The notes beneath the pieces were generated by a model. That model did no database searches and was not told the origin of the DNA. It saw only the letters and a list, made by a program, of their open reading frames with translations. A program made the position numbers and the translations under genes. DNA of 64,000 nucleotides from Pseudomonas fluorescens (GTDB taxonomy: Bacteria; Pseudomonadota; Gammaproteobacteria; Pseudomonadales; Pseudomonadaceae): the NCBI RefSeq assembly GCF_002837185.1, contig NZ_KZ477987.1:62001-126000 (forward strand), given 5' to 3'. Positions 1 to 8,615 of this stretch are shown piece after piece; position 1 is the stretch's first letter, and each line of letters opens with the position of its first letter.

Positions 1-1001
1 AGAACCGCGAATACCTGATCGTCGGCTGTCGCTACTACATCGTTCAGGAAAGCCTGGAAAGTGGCGGCGGATCCGGCTCGGCGCAGTTCGAAAGCAGCCT
101 GACCTGTATCCCCGCGCAACAGAGCTACCGCACCCTGCCCACCACCCATCGGCCCGTGGTCAAAGGCCCGCAAACGGCGCTGGTGGTCGGCCCCAAAGGC
201 GAGGAAATCTGGACCGACCAATACGGCCGCGTGAAGGTGCACTTCTACTGGGACCGTCACGACCAATCCAACGAAAACAGCTCATGCTGGATTCGCGTGT
301 CGCAGTCCTGGGCCGGCAAGAACTGGGGCTCGATGCAGATTCCCCGGATCGGCCAGGAAGTGATCGTCAGCTTCCTCGAAGGCGACCCCGACCGACCGAT
401 CATCACCGGGCGGGTATACAACGCTGAGCAGACCGTGCCTTACGACCTGCCGGAAAACGCGACCCAGAGCGGCATGAAAAGTCGATCCAGCAAAGGCGGC
501 ACGCCGGCCAACTTCAATGAAATCCGCATGGAGGACAAGAAAGGGTTGGAGCAGTTGTACATCCATGCCGAGCGTAACCAGGACATCGTGGTGGAAGTGG
601 ATGAAAGCCATTCGGTGGGGCATGACCGGAATAAGAGTATTGGACATGACGAGGTGGTGACCATCGGCAATAACCGTCTGCGCATCGTCAAGCAGGAAGA
701 CATCCTCTCAGTGGGCCAGCGCAAGACCGACAGCATCAGCCAGAGCTACGTCATCGAAGTGGGCGAAAACCTGCGCCTGGTCTGCGGCGAAAGCATCCTG
801 GAATTGAACGCCAGCGGTCAGATCAACCTCACTGGCGTGCAAATCAGCTTCTACGCCAGCGGCGATGCCGAGTTCAATACCGGCGGCCTCCTACACCTGA
901 ATAATGGTGGCGGCGCGGGCGCCACACCGGATGGCCAGGGCGTGAAAGCCAGCATCGACGCCAATATCAAAGCCGCGTTCCCCACGCCTAAAAGCTCCTG
1001 A
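1..1001 (+). CDS. vgrG: VgrG, type VI secretion spike protein (5' end outside window)
   Basis: Type VI secretion spike protein. It trimerises on top of the Hcp tube and carries effectors. The open frame runs in from the left edge (frame of base 3), leaving about 332 C-terminal residues. The visible part has the gp5-like OB-fold stretch (EEIWTDQYGRVKVHFYWDR, then GSMQIPRIGQEV and GDPDRPIITGRVYN) followed by β-helix sequence with the usual VGHDR/IGHDE repeats. The C-terminus (GAGATPDGQG) is typical of short VgrGs without a fused effector domain. An Eag chaperone gene and a PAAR/Rhs effector gene lie immediately downstream in the same direction, so this VgrG probably loads that Rhs protein. Confidence 0.95.
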   Translation, partial: NREYLIVGCRYYIVQESLESGGGSGSAQFESSLTCIPAQQSYRTLPTTHRPVVKGPQTALVVGPKGEEIWTDQYGRVKVHFYWDRHDQSNENSSCWIRVSQSWAGKNWGSMQIPRIGQEVIVSFLEGDPDRPIITGRVYNAEQTVPYDLPENATQSGMKSRSSKGGTPANFNEIRMEDKKGLEQLYIHAERNQDIVVEVDESHSVGHDRNKSIGHDEVVTIGNNRLRIVKQEDILSVGQRKTDSISQSYVIEVGENLRLVCGESILELNASGQINLTGVQISFYASGDAEFNTGGLLHLNNGGGAGATPDGQGVKASIDANIKAAFPTPKSS

Positions 1002-1016
1002 CGAGATCTGTTTGCC

Positions 1017-1451
1017 ATGACGTATCGAATCAATGAATTCCAGTTTCAACTGCCTGCCGGCGAGTTGCAGGACGCGACGATCAACATTCTCAAATTCCCC
1101 GAACTGGGCACCTCCCTGATCGTCAGCCGCAGCTTGCTGGGCGAAGGTGAAACCCTGCACAGCAACTTCAACGACCAACTCCAGCGCCTGGAAAAACAGG
1201 TTCAGGATTTACGTTATCAACCGGGTGTCGATGTGCGTTTGGGCGCGGCTCAAGAAGTGGCAGGGATCGAATTGCGCAGCCAGTTCAACAAGGGCAATGA
1301 CAAGGTGTTCCAGTATCAATTGGCACTGGTGATTCCGGGCACGCGCAAGATGCTTGCTCTCAGCTACGTGAAGGCGGACGCGCTGGGTGAGGCCGAGGCG
1401 GCGCATTGGGCCTTGATAAAAAACTCACTGTCGTTCGACGCTATTTCCTGA
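1017..1451 (+). CDS. Eag-type T6SS effector chaperone (DUF1795/DcrB-like)
   Basis: A 144-residue protein beginning MTYRINEFQFQLPAGELQD, typical of the DUF1795 (DcrB-like) family. In T6SS loci this family acts as Eag chaperones, which bind the hydrophobic N-terminal segment of a PAAR/Rhs effector and hold it for loading on VgrG. It lies 15 bp after vgrG and 12 bp before the rhs gene, and the Rhs N-terminus contains the expected prePAAR motif and hydrophobic helices. Family and order support the call; the pairing with this effector is inferred from position. Confidence 0.88.
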   Translation: MTYRINEFQFQLPAGELQDATINILKFPELGTSLIVSRSLLGEGETLHSNFNDQLQRLEKQVQDLRYQPGVDVRLGAAQEVAGIELRSQFNKGNDKVFQYQLALVIPGTRKMLALSYVKADALGEAEAAHWALIKNSLSFDAIS

Positions 1452-1463
1452 TGAGCGGCCTGC

Positions 1464-4400
1464 ATGTCTGACGCGTTATGGGCGGCCCGGATGGGCGATG
1501 CGCTCGCCCACACTTCGATGATGGCCGACATCCTCGGCGGTGTGCTGGAGGTGGCGGCGAATATCGCGATTACTGCTGTAGCGACTGCCGCAGTAGTCGC
1601 GGCCACCGGCATTACCGTCGCCACCGGCGGGCTGGGCTGCTTCCTGTTGGGCGCGGTGGTGGGCACGATTGTCGGCCTGGCCATGAGCAAGACGGGCGCG
1701 GATAAAGGCCTGACGAATTTATGCGACAGCTTCAGCAATGCGCTGTTTCCGCCCACGGTACAGGCCAATATTCTCACCGGTTCCACCAACACACTCACCA
1801 ATAACATCCCCGCCGCCCGCGCCGCTGGCGCGATCAGCTCTCACGTTGCGCCAGCGGGTACCGAACTGGAAGAGCCGGCACCTGCGCCTGAGGCCAGCTA
1901 CCTGGACATGGCCGAGAGCTTCTTTTCGCAGATGTGGCGTCCGACCGTCGCCACGCCTGCGCCCGGTGCCGTGCCCAAGCCACTGGACCTGGTCGTGTGC
2001 ATGAAACACCCGCCGATGCCGCCGCAGTTTCTGGCCGAAGGCTCGGACAAGGTCACGATCAACGGCCAACCAGCGGTGCGCAGCGGTGACCGCAGCACGT
2101 GTGATGCGACGGTGGTTTCGTCCGGGTTGATTTCATCGAACGTGACCATCGGCGGTGGATCCGTGGTAGTGCGCGAGATTCGCAGCGGCAAGACGCCTGG
2201 CGTGGGGCTGGCGGTCACCGCGTTGTTGATGCTCAAGGGTGGCAAGGGCAAGTTCTTCAGCAAGTTGCCCTGCATGCTGATCGGCGGTGCGACCTCGATG
2301 GCGGTCAGCAGTGCGATGGGAGCGATGGCGAATGCTGCCATGGGCTCGTCGAATCCGGTGCATGCGGCGACGGGCGCGAAGGTATTGGGCGATGTCGATG
2401 AGCTGGATTTCATGCTGCCCGGCATCTTGCCGATTGACTGGCAACGTTTCTATAACAGCCGCGACGAACGCACCGGCAGTCTGTTTGGCGCGGGCTGGAG
2501 CGTGCCGTATGAGGTCTGCGTCGAAGTCCGGCCTCATCCCGACGGCGGCGAGACGCTTGTATACACCGACGAGCAAGGGCGCCCTATCGACATGGGTTCG
2601 ATTCCCTTGGGCGGCGCGGTGTTCAGCGCCGGTGAAGGGCTCGCTGTGCGGCGGCACCTCAATGGGCAGTTGCTGATTGAGAGCGATGATGGCCTGTACC
2701 GTCTTTTTGAACTTACGACTAACCCGTCGCGACTGCGCCTGGCTCAGTTGGGGGACCGCAACGACAACCGCATCCATATTGATTATGACGAGGCCGGACG
2801 CCTGGTACGGCTGCGCGATACCTTCGACCTGGTGCAGGTTGAGCTGATTCGCGACGGCGAACAGGTCAGTCGCATCGAACGGGTGTATCCCGATCAACGC
2901 CGTGAGGCGCTTGTTGGGTATGGCTACGACACCGCCGGCAACCTGGCCGAGGTGCGTGATGCCACCGGTCAAGTGCGGCGGCGCTTCGCCTACGACAGCG
3001 ACCGGCGCATGGTGGAGCATCAGTTGCCGACCGGGTTGCGTTGTTTCTATGAGTGGGCTTTGGTTGAAGGCCTGGAATGGCGCGTGGTGCGGCACTGGAC
3101 GGATGAAGGCGACGCGTATCAATTCGACTATGACTTGAACGCCGGCCTTACCCGCATCACCGACGGATTGCAGCGCATCAGCACCCGGCACTGGAACACT
3201 CAGCACCAGATCATTCGCTACAGCGACAACCTCGGACAGACCTGGCTGTTCGAATGGAACGATGAGCGCCAATTGCTCAGCGCCACCGACCCGCAGGGTG
3301 GGCGCTACGAATACAGCTACGACGAGTCCGGCAACCTGATCGGCGAAACCGACCCACTGGGCCGCAGCGATTCGACCTTGTGGCTGGAGCATTGGGCACT
3401 GCCGCTGGTCGAGACCGACGCCGCCGACAACAGCTGGCAATATCGCTACGATCAGCGCGGCAACTGCATCGGCGAAACAGATCCGCTGGGCTACGTCACC
3501 CGGTACCGCTATGACGCCCATGGCCAGGTCGTGGAGATCATCGACGCCACCGGCAAAAGCAAGAAACTGCGCTGGAACCCGTTCGGGCAATTGGTCGAAC
3601 ACATCGATTGTTCGGGTTACCCGACGCGCTTCAGCTACGACGAGCGCGGTTATCTGCACGTCATCACCGATGCACTGGGTGAGCGCACGCAATTCAGCTA
3701 CGACGCTCAGGGGCGCTTGCTAAGCACTCAATTGCCGGATGGCCGTATCGAGCAGTATCAGCGCGACATCAGCGGTCAACTGCTGGGGTATACCGACCCG
3801 GCCGGGCACACCACGCTCTACCAGCACAACCGCCGCGGCCAAGTCAGCCAGCGCACCGACGCCCATGGCCGGCAGGTGAAGTTCGGCTACGACAGCTACG
3901 GGCGCCTGCAAGCGCTGATCAACGAGAACGGTGAACGCTATCGCTTTGCCTGGGACGCCGCCGACCGCCTGGCCGAGCAGCAGGACCTGGACGGCAGCGC
4001 CAAGCGTTACGACTACGACCTGCTGGACAACATCACCACGGTAACCGCCATTGCGGCGCCTTATGGCAACGGCCTGGCGGTGGTCCCCGAGGCACCACCC
4101 GCGCCCATCGTTCATCGGCTGGAGCGCGATGCGGTCGGTCGGCTGGTGGCGAAAGTCACCGACGATGGTCGCACTGAGTACAGCTACGATGCGGTGGACC
4201 AGCTCACGGCGGTGACTTTCACCGATCTACAAGGCAATGCACAGGCCTTGGGCTTCGCCTACGACGCCCTCGGCCAACTGCTTGTCGAACAGAGCGCGGC
4301 CGGTAGCCTGAAACACCACTACGACGAACTTGGCAACCTGATCCAGACCCAACTACCCGACGGCCGTTGGCTCAACCGCCTGTACTACGGCAGCGGCCAT

Positions 4401-5852
4401 CTGCACCAGATCAACCTCGACGGCCAGGTCATCAGCGACTTCGAACGCGACCGCCTGCACCGCGAAGTCCTGCGCACCCAAGGCCAGCTCAGCACCCGCA
4501 GCGAATACGACCGCAGCGGCCGCCTGCGCTCACGCCAGCGCCGCCTGGCCAGCCAACCATCGTTGATGCCCGCAGCCGCGCAGAAACAGTTCGAGTACGA
4601 CCCTGCCGACAACCTGATCGGCAAACTCGACCAGCAACCCGCCACGCAACATCGCCAACTGCTGCACTACGACGCCACCGGCCGCATCATCGCCAGCCAG
4701 GACAGCCTGCATGGCCAGCGCGAAACCTTCGCCTACGATGCCGCCGCCAACCTGCTTGACGGCTCGCAGGCGGGTGCCGGGTTGGTGGTGCATAACAAGC
4801 TGCTGACGTATCAGGACAAGCGTTATCGCTATGACGCGTTTGGGCGGATGATTGAAAAGCGCAGTGCCAAACGCGGCGTGCAGCGGTTTGCGTATGACGC
4901 TGAAAGTCGGTTGATTGAAGTGCGCAATGAGAACGGCAGCGTGGTCAGAATGGCGTATGACCCGCTGGGGCGCCGGATTGAAAAAACCGAGCATGGCAGC
5001 GATGGGTATCCGCTGGGGGAAACCCGGTTTACGTGGGATGGTTTGCGGTTGTTGCAGGAGCATAAACATAGCCAGACCAGTCTTTATGTTTACGAAGATG
5101 AAAGCGGTTACGAGCCCTTGGCTCGCGTGGACGGCATTGGTCCGTTGCAGAAGATTCGTTACTACCACAACGACCTGAACGGCTTGCCCGAGCAACTGAC
5201 CGAAGCCGATGGTCACAGCGTCTGGCAGGCGACTTATCGGGTGTGGGGCAACACGCTGGAAGAGGTGCGGGAGCCTTATTACATCGAGGAGCAGAACCTG
5301 CGGTTCCAGGGGCAGTACCTGGATCGGGAGACGGGGCTACACTACAACACTCTCAGGTTCTACGACCCCGAAATAGGGAGATTCACGACTCCAGATCCGA
5401 TCAGTTTACTGGGCGGCATAAACCTGTACCAATATGCGCCAAATCCAATTACATGGGTTGATCCATGGGGCCTGTTTAACTGGAACTATAAAAATATGCC
5501 TGGAATCGATGGATTCCAGAAACACCATATTATTCCTCAATCGCTGGCTGATCACCCTGCTCTGAAGAAGGCTGGATTCGACATACACAAAACTTCCAAC
5601 ATCATTTACTTGCCTAGTGAAGAGGGCAAGCACAAATATCGCACTATTCACAAAGGCTCACATCCGGGTTACAACAAAGCTGTTCGGGCACAACTCAATG
5701 AAATATCCCTCGCGGGCAAGGCTGGAAAATGGAAAAAAGCCCAGTACGCGCAGGCAGTGAGGGAGGTTGTCAGCTCTGAAAGGTCGGGATTACGCAATGG
5801 GCGTACTCGGTTGAATAAAAACTCAACTCAAGCAGGTCGCTGCGGGAAATAA
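1464..5852 (+). CDS. PAAR-domain Rhs effector with C-terminal AHH (HNH-type) nuclease
   Basis: A 1,462-residue polymorphic toxin. Residues about 8–30 hold a prePAAR motif (AARMGDALAHTS), followed by hydrophobic helices to about residue 75. A PAAR domain lies around 175–245 and YD/RHS repeats run through roughly 320–1,280. The RHS core ends with FYDPEIGRFTTPDP and the DPWGL motif (residues 1333–1337), after which the core normally self-cleaves. The final 125 residues are the toxin: KHHIIPQ (His1354, His1355) plus later His residues fit the AHH family of HNH/EndoVII nucleases, which would cut DNA in the target cell. From about base 5,340 the composition becomes AT-rich, the usual sign of an exchanged tip. 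The next gene is the likely antidote. Confidence 0.93.
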   Translation: MSDALWAARMGDALAHTSMMADILGGVLEVAANIAITAVATAAVVAATGITVATGGLGCFLLGAVVGTIVGLAMSKTGADKGLTNLCDSFSNALFPPTVQANILTGSTNTLTNNIPAARAAGAISSHVAPAGTELEEPAPAPEASYLDMAESFFSQMWRPTVATPAPGAVPKPLDLVVCMKHPPMPPQFLAEGSDKVTINGQPAVRSGDRSTCDATVVSSGLISSNVTIGGGSVVVREIRSGKTPGVGLAVTALLMLKGGKGKFFSKLPCMLIGGATSMAVSSAMGAMANAAMGSSNPVHAATGAKVLGDVDELDFMLPGILPIDWQRFYNSRDERTGSLFGAGWSVPYEVCVEVRPHPDGGETLVYTDEQGRPIDMGSIPLGGAVFSAGEGLAVRRHLNGQLLIESDDGLYRLFELTTNPSRLRLAQLGDRNDNRIHIDYDEAGRLVRLRDTFDLVQVELIRDGEQVSRIERVYPDQRREALVGYGYDTAGNLAEVRDATGQVRRRFAYDSDRRMVEHQLPTGLRCFYEWALVEGLEWRVVRHWTDEGDAYQFDYDLNAGLTRITDGLQRISTRHWNTQHQIIRYSDNLGQTWLFEWNDERQLLSATDPQGGRYEYSYDESGNLIGETDPLGRSDSTLWLEHWALPLVETDAADNSWQYRYDQRGNCIGETDPLGYVTRYRYDAHGQVVEIIDATGKSKKLRWNPFGQLVEHIDCSGYPTRFSYDERGYLHVITDALGERTQFSYDAQGRLLSTQLPDGRIEQYQRDISGQLLGYTDPAGHTTLYQHNRRGQVSQRTDAHGRQVKFGYDSYGRLQALINENGERYRFAWDAADRLAEQQDLDGSAKRYDYDLLDNITTVTAIAAPYGNGLAVVPEAPPAPIVHRLERDAVGRLVAKVTDDGRTEYSYDAVDQLTAVTFTDLQGNAQALGFAYDALGQLLVEQSAAGSLKHHYDELGNLIQTQLPDGRWLNRLYYGSGHLHQINLDGQVISDFERDRLHREVLRTQGQLSTRSEYDRSGRLRSRQRRLASQPSLMPAAAQKQFEYDPADNLIGKLDQQPATQHRQLLHYDATGRIIASQDSLHGQRETFAYDAAANLLDGSQAGAGLVVHNKLLTYQDKRYRYDAFGRMIEKRSAKRGVQRFAYDAESRLIEVRNENGSVVRMAYDPLGRRIEKTEHGSDGYPLGETRFTWDGLRLLQEHKHSQTSLYVYEDESGYEPLARVDGIGPLQKIRYYHNDLNGLPEQLTEADGHSVWQATYRVWGNTLEEVREPYYIEEQNLRFQGQYLDRETGLHYNTLRFYDPEIGRFTTPDPISLLGGINLYQYAPNPITWVDPWGLFNWNYKNMPGIDGFQKHHIIPQSLADHPALKKAGFDIHKTSNIIYLPSEEGKHKYRTIHKGSHPGYNKAVRAQLNEISLAGKAGKWKKAQYAQAVREVVSSERSGLRNGRTRLNKNSTQAGRCGK

Positions 5853-5853
5853 T

Positions 5854-6423
5854 ATGTACCTATTAGAAATCAGTGAAAATTATTCAGAAATTTACTGGTT
5901 CAAATACGACCAGAAAAAATCTCCCGACCACCTATTGTTTATTAGTGGAGAAGAGCAATCATCAATTGCTACCACTCCAACCTTTAGAAATAAAAATAAG
6001 ATCAGCGCATCTCGCCTAATGTCCTTCGATCTTCTTCAAAGTGACACGCTTGAATTTGTAAGCGAGGCAATGGCCAACGTACTGCGCAAATTCCCGACAG
6101 ACGTTCAGCTTTTTCCTGCCAACGTTTATCTAAAAGAAGAAAAGCTGGAAGGTTACTATGTATTCAATGTGATCCAGATACTTCCTTGTATTGATTTGAA
6201 TAACTCTCAATATGGTCCCATGTTCAGCTTTATGCCGGATGGCCCTCTGAGATTCACCACTCTTCAAAGTCTGCCACCTGCTACCTTAGGCAATCACCAT
6301 ATCGTGAGAGCTAAGGAAAGTTCACAACGCATCTTTGTTTCCCAGCAGTTCAAGCAGCAATGCGAAGCATCCCAGCTTAAAGGTCTTCGATTCGTAGACT
6401 GTTCCAAAGGTATCCAAGTCTGA
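5854..6423 (+). CDS. Putative immunity protein, Imm11 (DUF1629)-like
   Basis: A 189-residue protein starting 1 bp after the rhs stop codon, the standard place for a cognate immunity gene. The C-terminal half (YYVFNVIQILPCIDL … RIFVSQQFKQQCEASQL … GLRF) resembles the Imm11/DUF1629 immunity family, which often accompanies AHH and other nuclease tips. No signal peptide or membrane segment is seen, consistent with a cytoplasmic antidote to a DNase. The gene is AT-rich like the toxin tip, so the pair probably moved together. Family assignment is by eye. Confidence 0.72.
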   Translation: MYLLEISENYSEIYWFKYDQKKSPDHLLFISGEEQSSIATTPTFRNKNKISASRLMSFDLLQSDTLEFVSEAMANVLRKFPTDVQLFPANVYLKEEKLEGYYVFNVIQILPCIDLNNSQYGPMFSFMPDGPLRFTTLQSLPPATLGNHHIVRAKESSQRIFVSQQFKQQCEASQLKGLRFVDCSKGIQV

Positions 6424-6465
6424 ACAATAAAGGGGACTGAACAATAAACAACAATAAAGGGAACA

Positions 6466-6525
6466 ATAAAGGGGACGGACCTATTTAATCCGGATAGGGA
6501 CTATAAATAAATCCGACCCCTTTAT
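6466..6525. repeat. Palindromic AAAGGGG(A/T)CGGA…TATTTA repeat, upstream copy
   Basis: Bases 6466–6487 (ATAAAGGGGACGGACCTATT plus TA) and 6504–6525 form an imperfect inverted repeat around a short spacer. The 40 bp before it contain three more partial AACAATAAAGGG copies. Sequences of the type GGGACGGATTTATTT are common around small palindromic elements and displaced Rhs tips in gammaproteobacteria. A degenerate second copy lies at 7304–7375, so the pair brackets the gene at 6542–7201. Confidence 0.6.
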
Positions 6526-6541
6526 CGGTTAGTTTTTCGAA

Positions 6542-7201
6542 GTGAATACTGCAATGAATCTAAATCTACTGACTTTGCAAGAAAGTGACGCATCTGCTCT
6601 GAGAGATGGCGTTCGTGTACGTCAACTGAGCCATCACGTTACCCAGATATTCATGACGTTGCTGCCCAAGGTCGAGCTAAACGGTAGTAGCAAAATAGTT
6701 GTTTCGTTGGGACCTCGCGGAGACGAAGATGTATTTGATAATGTCTTAGGCGTGACCAATATCTTCGTTGAAAATTTCGACTTCAAACAGTTTCTCTCTC
6801 TGAACCGCCGTAGCCAGGATGAAAAATTATTGGAAAAGTTGCGTCAATCACTCACTCTTATTGCAACGAAAAAAGAAGACAATCAAGCCATTGTTGATGT
6901 TACCAACTCAACCGCTGAGGCCGTATTAAAAACAAATTTTGAACTAGAAACTCAAATCAAAAAACTCTCAAAAACCAGCAAAAATAAAAAATCCAAGATA
7001 AATGTTTATCGAGTGCTCAATGCTGCAGTCGGTGAAGGCTGGTACTGTGAAGAGCTCTTCCCGGCGCATAAAAAAAGCTGGATGCATGAGCTGCCCGGCT
7101 TTATTGACCGGAGCGACTTATTCAAAACTGCGGAAATCAATGACTCTGCTTATAAAATCAAAAATCGTCTCGGCAAAGTGGTTTTTGAAATCGCTCTTTG
7201 A
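6542..7201 (+). CDS. Hypothetical protein in Rhs accessory region
   Basis: A 219-residue protein I do not recognise. The GTG at 6542 is the longest start; an in-frame ATG at 6554 (MNLNLLTLQESDASALRDGV) is equally plausible, and neither has a strong ribosome binding site. It is lysine-rich in the middle (KTSKNKKSKINV) and has no signal peptide or membrane segment. It is AT-rich relative to the core genome and sits between two palindromic repeat elements, downstream of one toxin/immunity pair and upstream of an orphan toxin tip. It could be an orphan immunity or accessory protein left by earlier tip exchanges, but nothing in the sequence proves this. Confidence 0.5.
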   Translation: MNTAMNLNLLTLQESDASALRDGVRVRQLSHHVTQIFMTLLPKVELNGSSKIVVSLGPRGDEDVFDNVLGVTNIFVENFDFKQFLSLNRRSQDEKLLEKLRQSLTLIATKKEDNQAIVDVTNSTAEAVLKTNFELETQIKKLSKTSKNKKSKINVYRVLNAAVGEGWYCEELFPAHKKSWMHELPGFIDRSDLFKTAEINDSAYKIKNRLGKVVFEIAL

Positions 7202-7303
7202 TAATGAATTCCCTTACTCAACCAACAAAATTCAAGGCTATCTTGGAGTTCGCGGTGTGCAGCTCCACGGCAGCAAGGCTATCAAGTTTTTATAGAAAAG
7301 TAG

Positions 7304-7375
7304 AAAAAGGGAAAGATTTATTTAAAGATCTCCTAGCCAAGCAATTGCGAAAATAAATCCGTCCCCTTCTCCCTT
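7304..7375. repeat. Palindromic AAAGGGGACGGATTTATTT repeat, downstream copy
   Basis: The left arm (7304–7323, AAAAAGGGAAAGATTTATTT) is degenerate. The right arm (7351–7375) is its near inverse, AAATAAATCCGTCCCCTTCT plus CCCTT. It is related to the copy at 6466–6525. The orphan toxin reading frame becomes recognisable right after it, at 7380, so this element marks the breakpoint where the toxin tip lost its Rhs core. Confidence 0.55.
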
Positions 7376-7427
7376 CTCAAAGGACTCCGTACATTTCGCC
7401 GAATCCAACAGACAACTGCATTACGCA

Positions 7428-7697
7428 ATGAAGAACGATCCCGCATTGCAAGCTACTGTCGAAGCAAAACACCCAGGCATCTCAAAATGGGTTGCGCCGA
7501 AGAAAAATGGCAAGTTCAGAACAACAGCAATGAAAGGCTCGACCTGGCATCACCACCCTGTAGTAGGTGGCAATTTGCAGTTGGTCAGTCACGAGGACCA
7601 TAAAAACCGTCACGGCGACTACCACCCGAAAGGCCGTAACGGTAAACGAGTAGGCGGCAGAAAAACCTGGGGTGGCGGGTCATCTTGTAGAAAATGA
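7428..7697 (+). CDS. Orphan Rhs C-terminal toxin tip, HNH/EndoVII nuclease with WHH motif
   Basis: An 89-residue nuclease fragment: MKNDPALQATVEAKHPGI, then TWHHHPVVGGNLQLV, a second HEDHKNRHGDYHPKG segment and a glycine-rich end. The tryptophan–His–His pattern matches the WHH family of HNH/EndoVII nuclease toxins, normally the C-terminal tip of an Rhs or contact-dependent toxin. In-frame sequence related to such tips starts at 7380 (KDSVHFAESNRQLHYA), before the first ATG, so the true module is longer and has lost its Rhs/PAAR carrier. No clear ribosome binding site precedes the ATG. It may be silent and serve as a reserve tip for recombination into the rhs gene. The next gene is its likely antidote. 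Confidence 0.7.
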   Translation: MKNDPALQATVEAKHPGISKWVAPKKNGKFRTTAMKGSTWHHHPVVGGNLQLVSHEDHKNRHGDYHPKGRNGKRVGGRKTWGGGSSCRK

Positions 7698-7707
7698 GGA
7701 GTCACTG

Positions 7708-8064
7708 ATGAAAAAGATGCAAGGCATCACCAACCTGTTCAGCACCGTCAACTCCCATACCGATAACGACTGGGTCTATACCAACTTGGATAAATGGGAA
7801 GAAGAACCAAGGAATGCAATTTTCTACCTCATTTCCGAGGAGGAAATTGACGATCTCGAGGAAGACGATAAAACAGTCGAGAATTCTGCCGGCGAGCTTA
7901 TCCCCAAGTCCCTGGAAAAAGAAAACGTCGAAACTTGGTTGGATGTGCAAACTCTACAAGCCATATTTGAAGTCATTCAAAAGAAGGTTAACGCGCCAGA
8001 TAATGATATTTTGATCCGAGCAATCAATCACTATCGGGAATACGACGACTTCATGGAAGGCTGA
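7708..8064 (+). CDS. Putative immunity protein for the orphan WHH toxin
   Basis: A 118-residue acidic protein starting at 7708. The start is chosen because a TGAGGA ribosome binding site lies 7 bp upstream; longer in-frame starts would overlap the toxin. It is rich in Asp and Glu (LISEEEIDDLEEDDKTVE, ending INHYREYDDFMEG), as expected for an antidote to a basic nuclease. It begins 10 bp after the toxin stop and is followed by a strong terminator. I do not assign a named family with confidence. Confidence 0.65.
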   Translation: MKKMQGITNLFSTVNSHTDNDWVYTNLDKWEEEPRNAIFYLISEEEIDDLEEDDKTVENSAGELIPKSLEKENVETWLDVQTLQAIFEVIQKKVNAPDNDILIRAINHYREYDDFMEG

Positions 8065-8076
8065 TTCCTATCCAAC

Positions 8077-8114
8077 AAAAATGGGCACCCAACCCCGTCG
8101 GCGTGCCCATTTTT
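8077..8114. terminator. Bidirectional intrinsic terminator
   Basis: A perfect 12-bp inverted repeat (AAAAATGGGCAC at 8077–8088, GTGCCCATTTTT at 8103–8114) has A/T ends on both sides. It lies between the convergent immunity gene and hupA and can terminate both. Confidence 0.88.
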
Positions 8115-8149
8115 CATACCAACCCGCTTCCCTTCAGGCGGTACCGCTT

Positions 8150-8425
8150 TTACGGATTGACGCTGTCTTTAAGCGACTTGCCCGGCTTGAACGCAACAGT
8201 ATTGCTGGCCTTGATCTTCACCGGCTCACCGGTCTGCGGGTTTTTGCCGGTGCGGGCGCCACGGTGGCGTTGCAGGAAAGTGCCGAAGCCGACCAGGGTG
8301 ACGCTGTCCTTGCGGTGCAGGGCGCCGGTGATTTCTTCGAGAACGGCGTTGAGGACGCGGTTGGCCTGCTCCTTGGTGAGATCGGCCTTTTCAGCGATGG
8401 CGGCGGCGAGTTCTGGTTTACGCAT
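8150..8425 (-). CDS. hupA: DNA-binding protein HU
   Basis: A 91-residue HU-family nucleoid protein: MRKPELAAAIAEKADLTKEQ, VTLVGFGTF, the basic arm around RHRGARTGKNPQTGE, and a C-terminal VAFKPGK. It binds and bends DNA as a dimer and compacts the nucleoid. Length and motifs are full. It is the variant that sits beside the rubredoxin genes in pseudomonads, called hupA in P. putida; other names are used elsewhere. It ends at the shared terminator at 8077–8114. Confidence 0.93.
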   Translation of the reverse strand: MRKPELAAAIAEKADLTKEQANRVLNAVLEEITGALHRKDSVTLVGFGTFLQRHRGARTGKNPQTGEPVKIKASNTVAFKPGKSLKDSVNP

Positions 8426-8615
8426 ATGTGAAGCCTCTTTGACGGTTTTTTGTTGTTATGTCCGTGCTGCTCTCTGGTGGAGCAGCGCCAAGGCGCCGCA
8501 GGCTCTACTCTGCGGCAGACGGGAGTGAGGATGGCATGCCCTCGCACGCTCCGCCAGCCTCGCCGCGACCTTTCTACGGGTAAGAAGAGGCTGATTCCGA
8601 CAGAACGACCGACAT

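Noticed and set aside
2133..3692. A 519-codon frame antisense to the Rhs core
   Set aside because: It is a mirror of RHS repeat coding in high-GC DNA, without start signal or homology.
7204..7356. A 50-codon frame between the unknown gene and the orphan toxin
   Set aside because: It has no ribosome binding site, runs into a degenerate repeat arm and matches nothing I recognise.
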